Source: Mucilaginibacter phenanthrenivorans
Lineage (GTDB): Bacteria; Bacteroidota; Bacteroidia; Sphingobacteriales; Sphingobacteriaceae
Assembly (NCBI RefSeq): GCF_024721155.1
Contig: NZ_JAHVAP010000004.1
Location: 496,001 to 560,000 of the forward strand
Reading direction: 5' to 3'
DNA length: 64,000 bases
Shown here: one piece after another, positions 33,403 through 41,495 of the stretch
How the letters are laid out: each line of letters begins with the position of its first letter
Numbering within the stretch: position 1 is the stretch's first letter
The notes under the pieces: model-generated
Database searches by the model: none
Seen by the model: the letters and a program-made list of their open reading frames with translations, nothing else
What the model was told of the DNA's origin: nothing
Program-made: the position numbers and the translations under genes

Positions 33403-35760
33403 CTATTGATGGTATAAATATACAGCCGGATCAAGCAATTTACCTGTAGCGGTTTGCAACTGCAATAAATTCTGGCCGCTGTTGGCGTCATCCGCTAAGT
33501 AATAGCCTTTAAAAGTATAGTAACCCTTTTTTAAGTGCAGCAGCGCCTTCTGCGGATCAACATAGTTATCCTTGTCCCGGTTGATCACCACCACATTATC
33601 CACAAATAAAAGCGGACTATCCTCAAAGCCCGAAGTAAGTTGGTAATCACCCTCATTGTCTATCTTTATAAAACCCTCGACCTTGACCCAATTATTTACC
33701 GATTCAACTGGCGGGGCAAGCGCAAACTGCTGCGGAAAGGCGAGCATCCCGGTGGTTACCGGCGCTATCGTATCCAGTTTTTTGTAATTTACTTCCTTGG
33801 TTTTGTAAAGGGTATAGTTTAGACCTGGTTGCAGGGTAGTGGTTATCGCTGCCGGATTGATCGTCACATGCTTAACAAATTCCTTTTGCATTATATGTTG
33901 ATTGCCGTTAGTCCAGGTAATGTAGGCCGATAGTTTAAGCGAATCAGTAACCGGTTCGCTGATCTTCACAGGGAATAAAACAGCCGTGGCGGTGCTATCA
34001 GGCATTTTACCATCTAGCGAATACCTGATCTTTGCATCCTTTAAAGGATATTTTAAAGTAAGGGAATAATGATCTTCATTGGTAACCACATCACCTACCC
34101 CGTCGATACTTGGCAAGCGTGCGTTTAAATCCCACAATTTAAATAAACCATATTGCTGATCCAGCTTATCAGCAAACTTGTTGAGATCCTTGTCCTGTTT
34201 TAACGACCATGCTGTTTCGGCAACAGCCAATGCGCGCGGATACATCATATATTCCAGGTGCCTCATGTTCGGAATTTTCTCTACCCAAACGTTGCCTTGC
34301 ACGCCTATGATGTATTTGGCTTCGTCATTACTCAGCTGTTTCGATTGCGGCTCGTAGTTATAAACCATTTGCCACGGTACGGGCGGGTTCCATCCAATTG
34401 GCTCAAGGCTTTCATTGGCTTGTGGTGCGTCAAAGTACATGTAAGGCAGTGGCGTCATTACTACAGGGTGATGCATCCGTGCTGCGGTTATCCCCCCGGC
34501 TTCACCCTCCCAGCTCATAACGGTTGCAGATTCTGCTAATCCCCCATGCAGGATCTCGTCCCAGCCAACCAATTTTTTGTTTTTTGATTGCAGGAACTTT
34601 TCTATTCGTTTGATAAAATAGCTCTGCACCTGTTCGGGCTTGGTAAAACCCTCCCGTTTCATCAGGGCAACGGCAGTTGGGCTTTTCAACCAGTCCATCA
34701 CCTCGGCTTCGTCGCCCCCAACGTGAATGTATTGGTTAGGGAACAGATCGATCACCTCCGTCAAAACGTTTTCCATAAAAGTGAATGTATTTTCGCTTGG
34801 ATCGAGCATCCGCACGCGGTGTTTTTCACCCGTCGAATCCTGGCAGCCCAGTTCCGGGTATGCAAAAATAGCGGCCTCGCTATGGCCGGGCATTTCTATT
34901 TCCGGTAGCACGGTTACATAGCGCTCTTTTGCATATTTTAATACCTCGCGAATATCATCCTTGGTATAAAATCCATCACGACCGCCGCCGTCAATCAGGT
35001 TATCCAGCTTGCGGAACTTGCCCTGCTTTTCGTAAAAGGTGATCTTTGAACCGAGCTCCGTCAGCTTCGGATATTTATCAATCTGGATGCGCCAGCCTTC
35101 ATCATCGGTTAAGTGCCAGTGCAAAACATTCAGCTTGTAATGTGCCATTATGTCGATGTACTTCTTAACTTCATCAACCGTAAAAAAATGACGGCTCACG
35201 TCCATGCTCAACCCGCGCCATTGAAACCTTGGCGCATCAGCTATGGTACATTCCGGCACTTTTAAAGGCAGCGGACCAGTTGATGGAAGAAGTTGCAATA
35301 ACGATTGCACGCCGTAAAAAACACCATCGGTGTCACCCGTTATTGTAAGCCGGGTATGATTTGCATTCAGGCGATAGCTGCCTTTTGACATAGTGGTATC
35401 CGTCAGCAAAAAGATAGTCCCAATGCTTGGTTGGTATTGTAATTTTAAGTGAAGATTATAGCTTTTAGCCAGGTAATTTTGCAGGTAGATACCGATCTCC
35501 TTTGTATCCGTCATATAAGCAATCACATCACCATTTTTTAAGGCAAGCGTTCCCTTCCTGGCAACGATCTGATTTGGTTGGGGGATGATATGAAATTGGG
35601 CTTTAGCCGTAAATGATAGACAAATCAATAATATAGCCACTAGTCCCCCTCCCCGGTGCTGTGTCCCCACAGCACCCCACATGCTAAGCATTCGACTTAC
35701 ATAGCTGCGAACACGCTGAATCTCACTTCTATTGACGATATTATATTTAAATGCGGTCAT
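33403..35760 (-). CDS. GH20 beta-N-acetylhexosaminidase of PUL 2
   Basis: This 785-residue exported GH20 enzyme has the hexosaminidase N-terminal domain. The barrel contains MDVSRHFFTVDEVKKYIDIM, HLTDDEGWRIQIDKYP and the acid/base pair Asp-Glu near residue 350 (YIHVGGDEAEVMDW). The C-terminus has a beta-domain and a PA14-like part (EGFIKIDNEGDYQLTSGFED). It should cleave terminal GlcNAc or GalNAc by substrate assistance. The ATG at 35760 overlaps the TGA stop of the upstream DUF5009 gene (ATGA), so the two are translationally coupled. The start contains a repeat-derived hairpin encoding part of the signal peptide n-region. Alternative ATGs exist a few codons further in. Confidence 0.93.
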   Translation of the reverse strand: MTAFKYNIVNRSEIQRVRSYVSRMLSMWGAVGTQHRGGGLVAILLICLSFTAKAQFHIIPQPNQIVARKGTLALKNGDVIAYMTDTKEIGIYLQNYLAKSYNLHLKLQYQPSIGTIFLLTDTTMSKGSYRLNANHTRLTITGDTDGVFYGVQSLLQLLPSTGPLPLKVPECTIADAPRFQWRGLSMDVSRHFFTVDEVKKYIDIMAHYKLNVLHWHLTDDEGWRIQIDKYPKLTELGSKITFYEKQGKFRKLDNLIDGGGRDGFYTKDDIREVLKYAKERYVTVLPEIEMPGHSEAAIFAYPELGCQDSTGEKHRVRMLDPSENTFTFMENVLTEVIDLFPNQYIHVGGDEAEVMDWLKSPTAVALMKREGFTKPEQVQSYFIKRIEKFLQSKNKKLVGWDEILHGGLAESATVMSWEGEAGGITAARMHHPVVMTPLPYMYFDAPQANESLEPIGWNPPVPWQMVYNYEPQSKQLSNDEAKYIIGVQGNVWVEKIPNMRHLEYMMYPRALAVAETAWSLKQDKDLNKFADKLDQQYGLFKLWDLNARLPSIDGVGDVVTNEDHYSLTLKYPLKDAKIRYSLDGKMPDSTATAVLFPVKISEPVTDSLKLSAYITWTNGNQHIMQKEFVKHVTINPAAITTTLQPGLNYTLYKTKEVNYKKLDTIAPVTTGMLAFPQQFALAPPVESVNNWVKVEGFIKIDNEGDYQLTSGFEDSPLLFVDNVVVINRDKDNYVDPQKALLHLKKGYYTFKGYYLADDANSGQNLLQLQTATGKLLDPAVYLYHQ
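35655..35676. repeat. Perfect hairpin GGTGCTGTG-TCCC-CACAGCACC
   Basis: A 9-bp perfect inverted repeat with a four-base loop inside the first 40 codons of GH20. Its surroundings (CATGTGGGG, AGGGGG) look like a third kind of dispersed repeat, placed in the signal peptide coding region. Confidence 0.65.
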
Positions 35761-36899
35761 ACTTTGATGGTGATTTTTTTAATGTAAAGCACCCAGATGG
35801 GGATAAATATGATGAACACCATTAAAAACGCACCGGCCAGCGAGGCATTTACAGGTGATAAATAAGGCACAAAAAGATGGTTATACATATACCCCCACAG
35901 GTTAGTTTTCTTGCCGTCTGATGTAACCGGGATAGCAGACAGTATAGCGGGGATAATATCAGCCAACACGTAAGTGATTATCGCATTTCGCCCGAATGCC
36001 AGGAACGGCGGGGTTAATTTTTTACAGCCTTTTACGTCTATCAGCCAATAGCACAGGGCAAGGATCACAATATCTATCCCGCCGACATACAGCACGAACG
36101 AGCTTGTCCATAGCGCCTTGTTGATTGGGAAGAATATATTCCAGATCAGTCCGGCAACAATTAATATTGTGCCAACCCCTGCCATTTGCAGGAGCTGATT
36201 GCCGGTTTTAGTTTTATCCTTTTTGAGCCAGGTTCCGGTTAATACGCCTATTAAGCACGTGCCTACTGCAGGAATGGTACCCAGGATACTTTCCGGGTCC
36301 CAGGTTTTGGTGGAGTTCCAAAGGTGATTGGTTGTAAACACCAGGCGATCAAGCCACGCGCCCAGGTTGGTAGTTGGCTCCAGGTTGGCATGGCCTATCC
36401 CGGGAACCGGTATCAGCGTCATGATCAAATAGTAACCTATTAAACAAACCGCCGCCAAAATGGCCTGCGTGCGTTTGCTGGTTTTAACATATAGTAAGCC
36501 GGTGATTCCAAACACAACACCTATCCGCTGCAATACGCCGGGAAAGCGCAGGTGAGAAAAATTAAAACCAGAGATGAGCGGAAGGAAAAGACCCAATGCC
36601 ACAATGATCAAGGTACGCCGTAAAATGGAAAGCAACAGCGCATTATGCTTTGCCGGGTCCTCCTTTTTCGACTGCATGGCATAAACAATGGATACCCCCA
36701 CAATAAATAAAAACGATGGGAATACCATATCCGTTGGTGTGCAGCCATTCCATTTGGAATGCTCCAGCGGTGGATAAATGTTGTCCCAATCGCCGGGATC
36801 ATTTACAAGCAGCATGGAGGCTACCGTAAACCCGCGAAAGAAATCGAGCGAGGATAAGCGGGCATTGATTGCAGTTGAAGAGGGTACGGTTTTGGTCAT
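35757..36899 (-). CDS. DUF5009 / NagX-like membrane protein
   Basis: This 380-residue protein has about nine to ten hydrophobic segments. The N-terminal segment SLDFFRGFTVASMLLVNDPG, followed by HSKWNGCTPTDMVFPSFLFI, is typical of the HGSNAT/NagX (DUF5009) family. That family includes eukaryotic lysosomal heparan N-acetyltransferase and bacterial NagX proteins linked to N-acetylglucosamine uptake. The conserved His and the Asn-Asp-Pro are seen. Its stop overlaps the GH20 start, so it is coupled to a hexosaminidase. That supports a role in GlcNAc transport or acetylation. A palindromic repeat region of about 150 bases separates it from the upstream GH78 gene. Confidence 0.88.
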   Translation of the reverse strand: MTKTVPSSTAINARLSSLDFFRGFTVASMLLVNDPGDWDNIYPPLEHSKWNGCTPTDMVFPSFLFIVGVSIVYAMQSKKEDPAKHNALLLSILRRTLIIVALGLFLPLISGFNFSHLRFPGVLQRIGVVFGITGLLYVKTSKRTQAILAAVCLIGYYLIMTLIPVPGIGHANLEPTTNLGAWLDRLVFTTNHLWNSTKTWDPESILGTIPAVGTCLIGVLTGTWLKKDKTKTGNQLLQMAGVGTILIVAGLIWNIFFPINKALWTSSFVLYVGGIDIVILALCYWLIDVKGCKKLTPPFLAFGRNAIITYVLADIIPAILSAIPVTSDGKKTNLWGYMYNHLFVPYLSPVNASLAGAFLMVFIIFIPIWVLYIKKITIKV

Positions 36900-36966
36900 A
36901 TTAGTAGGCTTATATTTTGGTCATCAATGGTTATCAGGCGTGATTATCGCACGCAGAGTTGACGCA

Positions 36967-37019
36967 CCCGGTCGACGCTACGCTGGACCTCCCTCTCTTC
37001 GCTTACGCGGAAAGAGGGA
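36967..37019. repeat. Repeat with CCCTCTCTTCGC hairpin
   Basis: A GC-rich sequence GACGCACCCGGTCGACGCTA followed by an imperfect hairpin CCCTCTCTTCGC/GCGGAAAGAGGG. This wording is a common intergenic repeat in Bacteroidota. It lies between GH78 and the DUF5009 gene within PUL 2. Confidence 0.6.
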
Positions 37020-37051
37020 AGAAAAAAATAAATATTATATAACTATTGCAG

Positions 37052-37075
37052 AGAGACGCAAAATATTGCGTCTCT
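37052..37075 (-). repeat. Hairpin AGAGACGCAA-TTGCGTCTCT
   Basis: Perfect 10-bp inverted repeat with a four-base loop, five bases after the GH78 stop on the minus strand. The position fits a terminator, but the poor T run and the familiar wording make a dispersed repeat more likely. Confidence 0.6.
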
Positions 37076-37079
37076 ACAT

Positions 37080-39872
37080 TTACGCCCGTTTCGGCTTCAC
37101 ATTTTTCAATTTGTATACAAAATGATAGGTTCCCGATCCTGCATTTAGCTGGATATCGTCGCCTGCATTTTTTACATTGGTTAAATCGGTTATTGATGTT
37201 ATTTCTACACCACTCTCCATTACATCACTGCCTACTAAAGGTAAGATAATTTGTGCGGAAGTATTCGGCGGCACGGTAATATCAACAGTAATATTACCAT
37301 CGGCAATGCTCCATGCAGATTTCACCTTACCATACATTGTTTCCAGCTCGCCGTCGGCATTCTTTAATCTTCCTCCCGGGTGCGGTGAAATGATCGTGCG
37401 GTGAAAGCCCGGCGATGTTTCGTCAGTGTTTATGCCGGCGATAACGCGGTACATCCAATCGCCAATGGCGCCGTAGGCATAATGGTTAAAGGAGTTCATG
37501 GCAGGGTCCTCAAAGCTGCCATCGGGTTTAATGCCGTCCCAACGTTCCCAAATTGTGGTTGCACCGTGCTTAACCGGGTACAACCATGAAGGGTACGATT
37601 CATTCATCAGCAAATCATAAGCCCTGTCAGTAAAACCAAAGCGGCTTAACACATGGCAAATGTAGGGCGTACCTAAAAATCCTGTGGTGATGTGACCATC
37701 ATAGCTATCAATGTTCTGTACTAATCTTTTTGCTGCAGACTCGCGCAGGTCCTCCGGAAGTAAATCAAAATTTAAGGCAAGTACATAGGATGTTTGCGTG
37801 CCCGAGATCATTCTCCCGTTGGGCGTAACATATTCGCTCATGAAAGCCTTCTTTATGTTAATGAGCAACTGGACGTATTTTTTAACATCATCCTCCTTAT
37901 TCAGGATTCTTGCTGCGTTAATAAGCAATTGGGTGGAATGCGCATAAAATGCCTGCGCTATCAGGTTTTTGTCGGTGTGGGCGGCACCTTCTTCGTAATC
38001 GGTGCCGGAGTAAAAAAGCCAGTCGCCAAAGTGGTTACCGGTATCCCAAAGGTTATTGCGGGTATGCTGCTGAATATAGGTTACCCAGGCTTTCATACTC
38101 TCATATTGCTGCCGCAGCACTTGCTTATCGCCGTAGGCTAAATAAACATTCCAGGGCATTATGGTTGCCACGTCGCTCCAGCCTGACGCAGCCGAATAGG
38201 TGGAGTCCAAAACATTGGGGATAACATAAGGCACGGCACCTCCCTTGATCTGATCGGCCGAAAGGTCCTTTAGCCATTTGGTGAAAAAACCGGCGACATC
38301 CATATTGAACGTGGCCGTGCGGCCAAATGCCTGCGCATCACCCGTCCAGCCCAGGCGTTCATCGCGTTGGGGGCAATCGGTGGGGATATCTATAAAATTA
38401 CCTTTTTGTCCCCATAAAATATTATGCTGTAATTGGTTGATGAGCGGGTTGGAGGCGGAGAATTTCCCGGTTTGATCCATATCCGAATACAGTGCGTATG
38501 CCATTACATTGGTAGAGTCTATCGGCCCCTTGTACCCGGTTATTTTTACATACCGAAATCCCTGGAATGTAAAATGCGGCTCGTAGGTTTCGGCAGTATC
38601 ACTTTTAAAAACATAGGTTATTTCCTGCTTCGCTGTGCGCAGGTTTTTATTGTAGAAATTGCCCTTTTGATCAAGAACTTCACCGTGATATAGCTTTATA
38701 GTGTCGCCCGCCTTTCCCTTTAATTTAAATTTCACCCAGCCTACTAAATTCTGACCAAAATCAACTACGCGATCCCCCTCTGGCGTAGTAAGTACCTGGC
38801 GTGGGGCAAAGCGCTCCTCCTTTTTAACAGGAGGACCGGCCATTGCGATGAGCTTATCCTTTATTAAATCGTTTACCCTTACCGGTTGCCACCCGGCATC
38901 GTTAAAGCCAGGGGTTGCCCATTTAGGAATTTCCTTGCGGGCGTCATAAACTTCACCATCAAAAAACGACGAGGAACGGATAGCACCGTAGGTAACCTTC
39001 CAACTTTTATCTGAAACAAAGATTTGTCGCTTACCATCGGTATACAACACTTCGAGCTGGAAAAGCAGCGCAAGCTTTTTACCATATACATTCTTTTTAC
39101 GGTCATAGGTATAGCCGCGGTACCAGCCATCACCTAAGGTAACACCAAAAGCATTCAGCCCTTTTTGCAGGCTTGAGGTAATATCATAAACCTGGTATTG
39201 CAGGCGCTTATTGTAACTGGTAAAGCCCGGCGAAAAGTAATCATCGCCGATTCGTTTGCCATTTACCTGTGCTTCGTACAGGCCGTGGGCTGAAATGTAT
39301 AAGTGTGCTGCCTTAACCTTATGGGTAAGCATGAAATCGTTGCGAAACATGGGGCTGGCACCGCCAGTTGTATCCTGCGCATCGTTACTCTGGATCCAGT
39401 GCGCTGTCCAGTCATCGGATCTTAACAGTCCCATTTTCCATGAATTGATCTGGCTCCACGGTGTTACCTGGCCCTTGTTATTCCAAACCCTAACTTGCCA
39501 GTAAACCTTTTGCCGCGATATCATTGGCCTGCCGCCGTAATAAATATGAACTGACTGATCAGACGGGATCCGCCCTGATGTCCAAACAATATTCAATCCT
39601 TTTAAAATGGTGGCAGCGTTTGAGCCTACCCTCACTTCGTACGCAGTTTGGCGCAGGTTACGTTGCAGGGTGATCAGCTTCCAGCTTAAGCGCGGGTTTG
39701 TAACATCAACCGAGATAGGATTAATTTTGTATTCACAGGTTAAATTATCAACCCTAAAAAGCACAGGCGCTTTTTTCTTCGCTTGTAGTACGCCGGGGGT
39801 AAAAATCGGGATCAATAAAGCAGTGGCTATACACATACTTTTGCGCAAAAAAATCCTGCTCAAAAAAATCAT
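37080..39872 (-). CDS. GH78 alpha-L-rhamnosidase
   Basis: This 930-residue exported protein has the multi-domain GH78 layout. Beta-sandwich domains run from residue 25 (RVDNLTCEYKINPISVDVTN). The carbohydrate-binding module contains SAHGLYEAQVNGKRIGDDYF. An (alpha/alpha)6 barrel carries the hallmark DCPQRDERLGWTGDAQAFGR, with its acidic catalytic residues. A C-terminal beta domain contains SPHPGGRLKNADGELET. It removes terminal alpha-L-rhamnose from glycans. It follows SusD by 86 bases and is the first enzyme gene of PUL 2. Length is typical of the family. Confidence 0.95.
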   Translation of the reverse strand: MIFLSRIFLRKSMCIATALLIPIFTPGVLQAKKKAPVLFRVDNLTCEYKINPISVDVTNPRLSWKLITLQRNLRQTAYEVRVGSNAATILKGLNIVWTSGRIPSDQSVHIYYGGRPMISRQKVYWQVRVWNNKGQVTPWSQINSWKMGLLRSDDWTAHWIQSNDAQDTTGGASPMFRNDFMLTHKVKAAHLYISAHGLYEAQVNGKRIGDDYFSPGFTSYNKRLQYQVYDITSSLQKGLNAFGVTLGDGWYRGYTYDRKKNVYGKKLALLFQLEVLYTDGKRQIFVSDKSWKVTYGAIRSSSFFDGEVYDARKEIPKWATPGFNDAGWQPVRVNDLIKDKLIAMAGPPVKKEERFAPRQVLTTPEGDRVVDFGQNLVGWVKFKLKGKAGDTIKLYHGEVLDQKGNFYNKNLRTAKQEITYVFKSDTAETYEPHFTFQGFRYVKITGYKGPIDSTNVMAYALYSDMDQTGKFSASNPLINQLQHNILWGQKGNFIDIPTDCPQRDERLGWTGDAQAFGRTATFNMDVAGFFTKWLKDLSADQIKGGAVPYVIPNVLDSTYSAASGWSDVATIMPWNVYLAYGDKQVLRQQYESMKAWVTYIQQHTRNNLWDTGNHFGDWLFYSGTDYEEGAAHTDKNLIAQAFYAHSTQLLINAARILNKEDDVKKYVQLLINIKKAFMSEYVTPNGRMISGTQTSYVLALNFDLLPEDLRESAAKRLVQNIDSYDGHITTGFLGTPYICHVLSRFGFTDRAYDLLMNESYPSWLYPVKHGATTIWERWDGIKPDGSFEDPAMNSFNHYAYGAIGDWMYRVIAGINTDETSPGFHRTIISPHPGGRLKNADGELETMYGKVKSAWSIADGNITVDITVPPNTSAQIILPLVGSDVMESGVEITSITDLTNVKNAGDDIQLNAGSGTYHFVYKLKNVKPKRA

Positions 39873-39921
39873 ACTATATTAACGTTAGGGGCCGTCGTTT
39901 TGATTGATGTAGCAATATATA

Positions 39922-39952
39922 TTGCAGCCCACTGACAAGCGGCGGGCTGCAT
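39922..39952 (-). terminator. Intra-operon hairpin between SusD and GH78
   Basis: TGCAGCCC and GGGCTGCA form a perfect stem with a 13-base interval. It lies six bases after the SusD stop. There is no good T run, so it may act in mRNA stability instead of termination. The position matches the hairpin after the binding protein in PUL 1. Confidence 0.5.
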
Positions 39953-39957
39953 TAATT

Positions 39958-41448
39958 TCAATGCTCGAGGTTTTGCTCGTTAAGCGGGTATTGATACAGC
40001 AGGCGGATGTTGGTGTAGGCAGACGGACTGATGTTCCAATAATCACTTTTCGAAGCCCTTTCGCTGGCTGCATGTGCTTTCATTACTTCAAGGACCTTAC
40101 CTGTGCGCAACAAATCGAACCAGCGGTGATTTTCAAAAGCCAGCTCAACCTGCCTTTCATGGGCAATTGCTGCGCGGAAGGCATCCTGGTTAGGTACGTT
40201 TAATGAAGCGTCTTCATTTCCTACCGATTTGTCATTCAGCCCGGCACGCTCCCGCACCAGGTTCAAATATTTAAATGCATCGCCGCCACCTGCAAAACCC
40301 TGTTCGTTAAGGCTTTCGGCCAGCATCAGGTACACGTCTGAATAACGGTAAACGGGGAAATCATTTGCGGTAACGCCTTGTACAGCGGCAATGCTCTGGT
40401 ACTTTTTAACAAAAGGCAGATCATTGCCAAACTCATCGGATGTAAAGTCGATTAAGGATGCATCCCTCCTGTTATCGCCATCCTCGTAAGCGTTTACCAT
40501 ATCCTGTGTTGGGATATTCCAGCCGTTTAATGCCCCGTTCTGGATCTCGAACCCGGTTACATCGCTATCATAATAATCCCATGGAATAAACTGGTCTATA
40601 AAATCGCTGCCAAGCCCATTTGGGCCCTCCTGGTATTGAATTTCAAAGATCGATTCCGGGCCATTCTTTTTATGGATGTCAAAGTTATCTGCATAATCAG
40701 CGTTCAGGCTATAGGCGTTTGAGGCTATTACTGTGCGCAACAAAGGTATGGCGAGATTGAATTTCTTTTGCGTCATATACACTTCGGCAAGCATGGTTTC
40801 GGCAGTGCCCTTGGTTACCCGGCCCTTGTCGGCATCTGCAGTATATTTAACCGGAAGCTTCGCGATAGCCGCAGTAGCATCGGCAATTATTTGGGTATAG
40901 ATCTTGTCAACCGGTGCTTTTACTGCCAGTTTAAATGCATCTGCTACGGATTGCGCTTCCGTTGTTACCAACGGCACAGAGCCAAACAAACGTACCAGGT
41001 TAAAGTAATTAAAAGCGCGTAAAAATAAGGCCTGTCCCTCTATTGGGTCTGAAACAGCAGCGCCTAATTTGGCTGCCGGCAATCTGCCTAAAATAACATT
41101 GCACCTGCCAATACCTGTATAAGCGCCGCCAAAAAAAACCTCTACATATTGGTTATTATTTATCTCCCTAAACTCATCTATTTCTTCCTTTTCGGTACCG
41201 GAGCGGTCATAGGGATCATACTCGTACGAGGTATTGTCAGAGCGCATTTCAGCCAACACCCAAAACGAGCCGTTGTATATGCCTTGCAAAGGCTGGTATG
41301 CGCCATTTATCGCCTGGGTAAACTGTGCTGCCGTTTTGAAAAAGTTGTCGGCATTTTGAGTAGTATCATTTTGAAGTTCGAGATAACTTTTCTTACAGGC
41401 TGATAAGGTAAGCGCTGTAATTAAAAAAAGGTATATATATTTTTTCAT
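39958..41448 (-). CDS. SusD/RagB family lipoprotein of PUL 2
   Basis: This 496-residue protein has lipobox LTLSAC, then KKSYLELQNDTTQNADNFFK. It has the SusD helical fold: AQFTQAINGAYQPLQGIYNG, LFLRAFNYFNLVRLFGSVPL and the conserved YRYSDVYLMLAESLNEQG. A typical ending segment is ERQVELAFENHRWFDLLRTG. It caps the SusC barrel and binds glycan at the surface. It is directly downstream of SusC (47 bases) and upstream of GH78. The family is clear; the glycan is not. Confidence 0.97.
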   Translation of the reverse strand: MKKYIYLFLITALTLSACKKSYLELQNDTTQNADNFFKTAAQFTQAINGAYQPLQGIYNGSFWVLAEMRSDNTSYEYDPYDRSGTEKEEIDEFREINNNQYVEVFFGGAYTGIGRCNVILGRLPAAKLGAAVSDPIEGQALFLRAFNYFNLVRLFGSVPLVTTEAQSVADAFKLAVKAPVDKIYTQIIADATAAIAKLPVKYTADADKGRVTKGTAETMLAEVYMTQKKFNLAIPLLRTVIASNAYSLNADYADNFDIHKKNGPESIFEIQYQEGPNGLGSDFIDQFIPWDYYDSDVTGFEIQNGALNGWNIPTQDMVNAYEDGDNRRDASLIDFTSDEFGNDLPFVKKYQSIAAVQGVTANDFPVYRYSDVYLMLAESLNEQGFAGGGDAFKYLNLVRERAGLNDKSVGNEDASLNVPNQDAFRAAIAHERQVELAFENHRWFDLLRTGKVLEVMKAHAASERASKSDYWNISPSAYTNIRLLYQYPLNEQNLEH

Positions 41449-41495
41449 GTCTTCAGTTATTATTGTTTGAATTATAAATCAACTAACAATCTCAA

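Noticed and set aside
33288..33491. Longer N-terminus for the PUL 2 GH3
   Set aside because: The extra 68 codons are the repeat (a CHPEALEGR-type translation) and the end of GH20 on the same strand; not protein-like.
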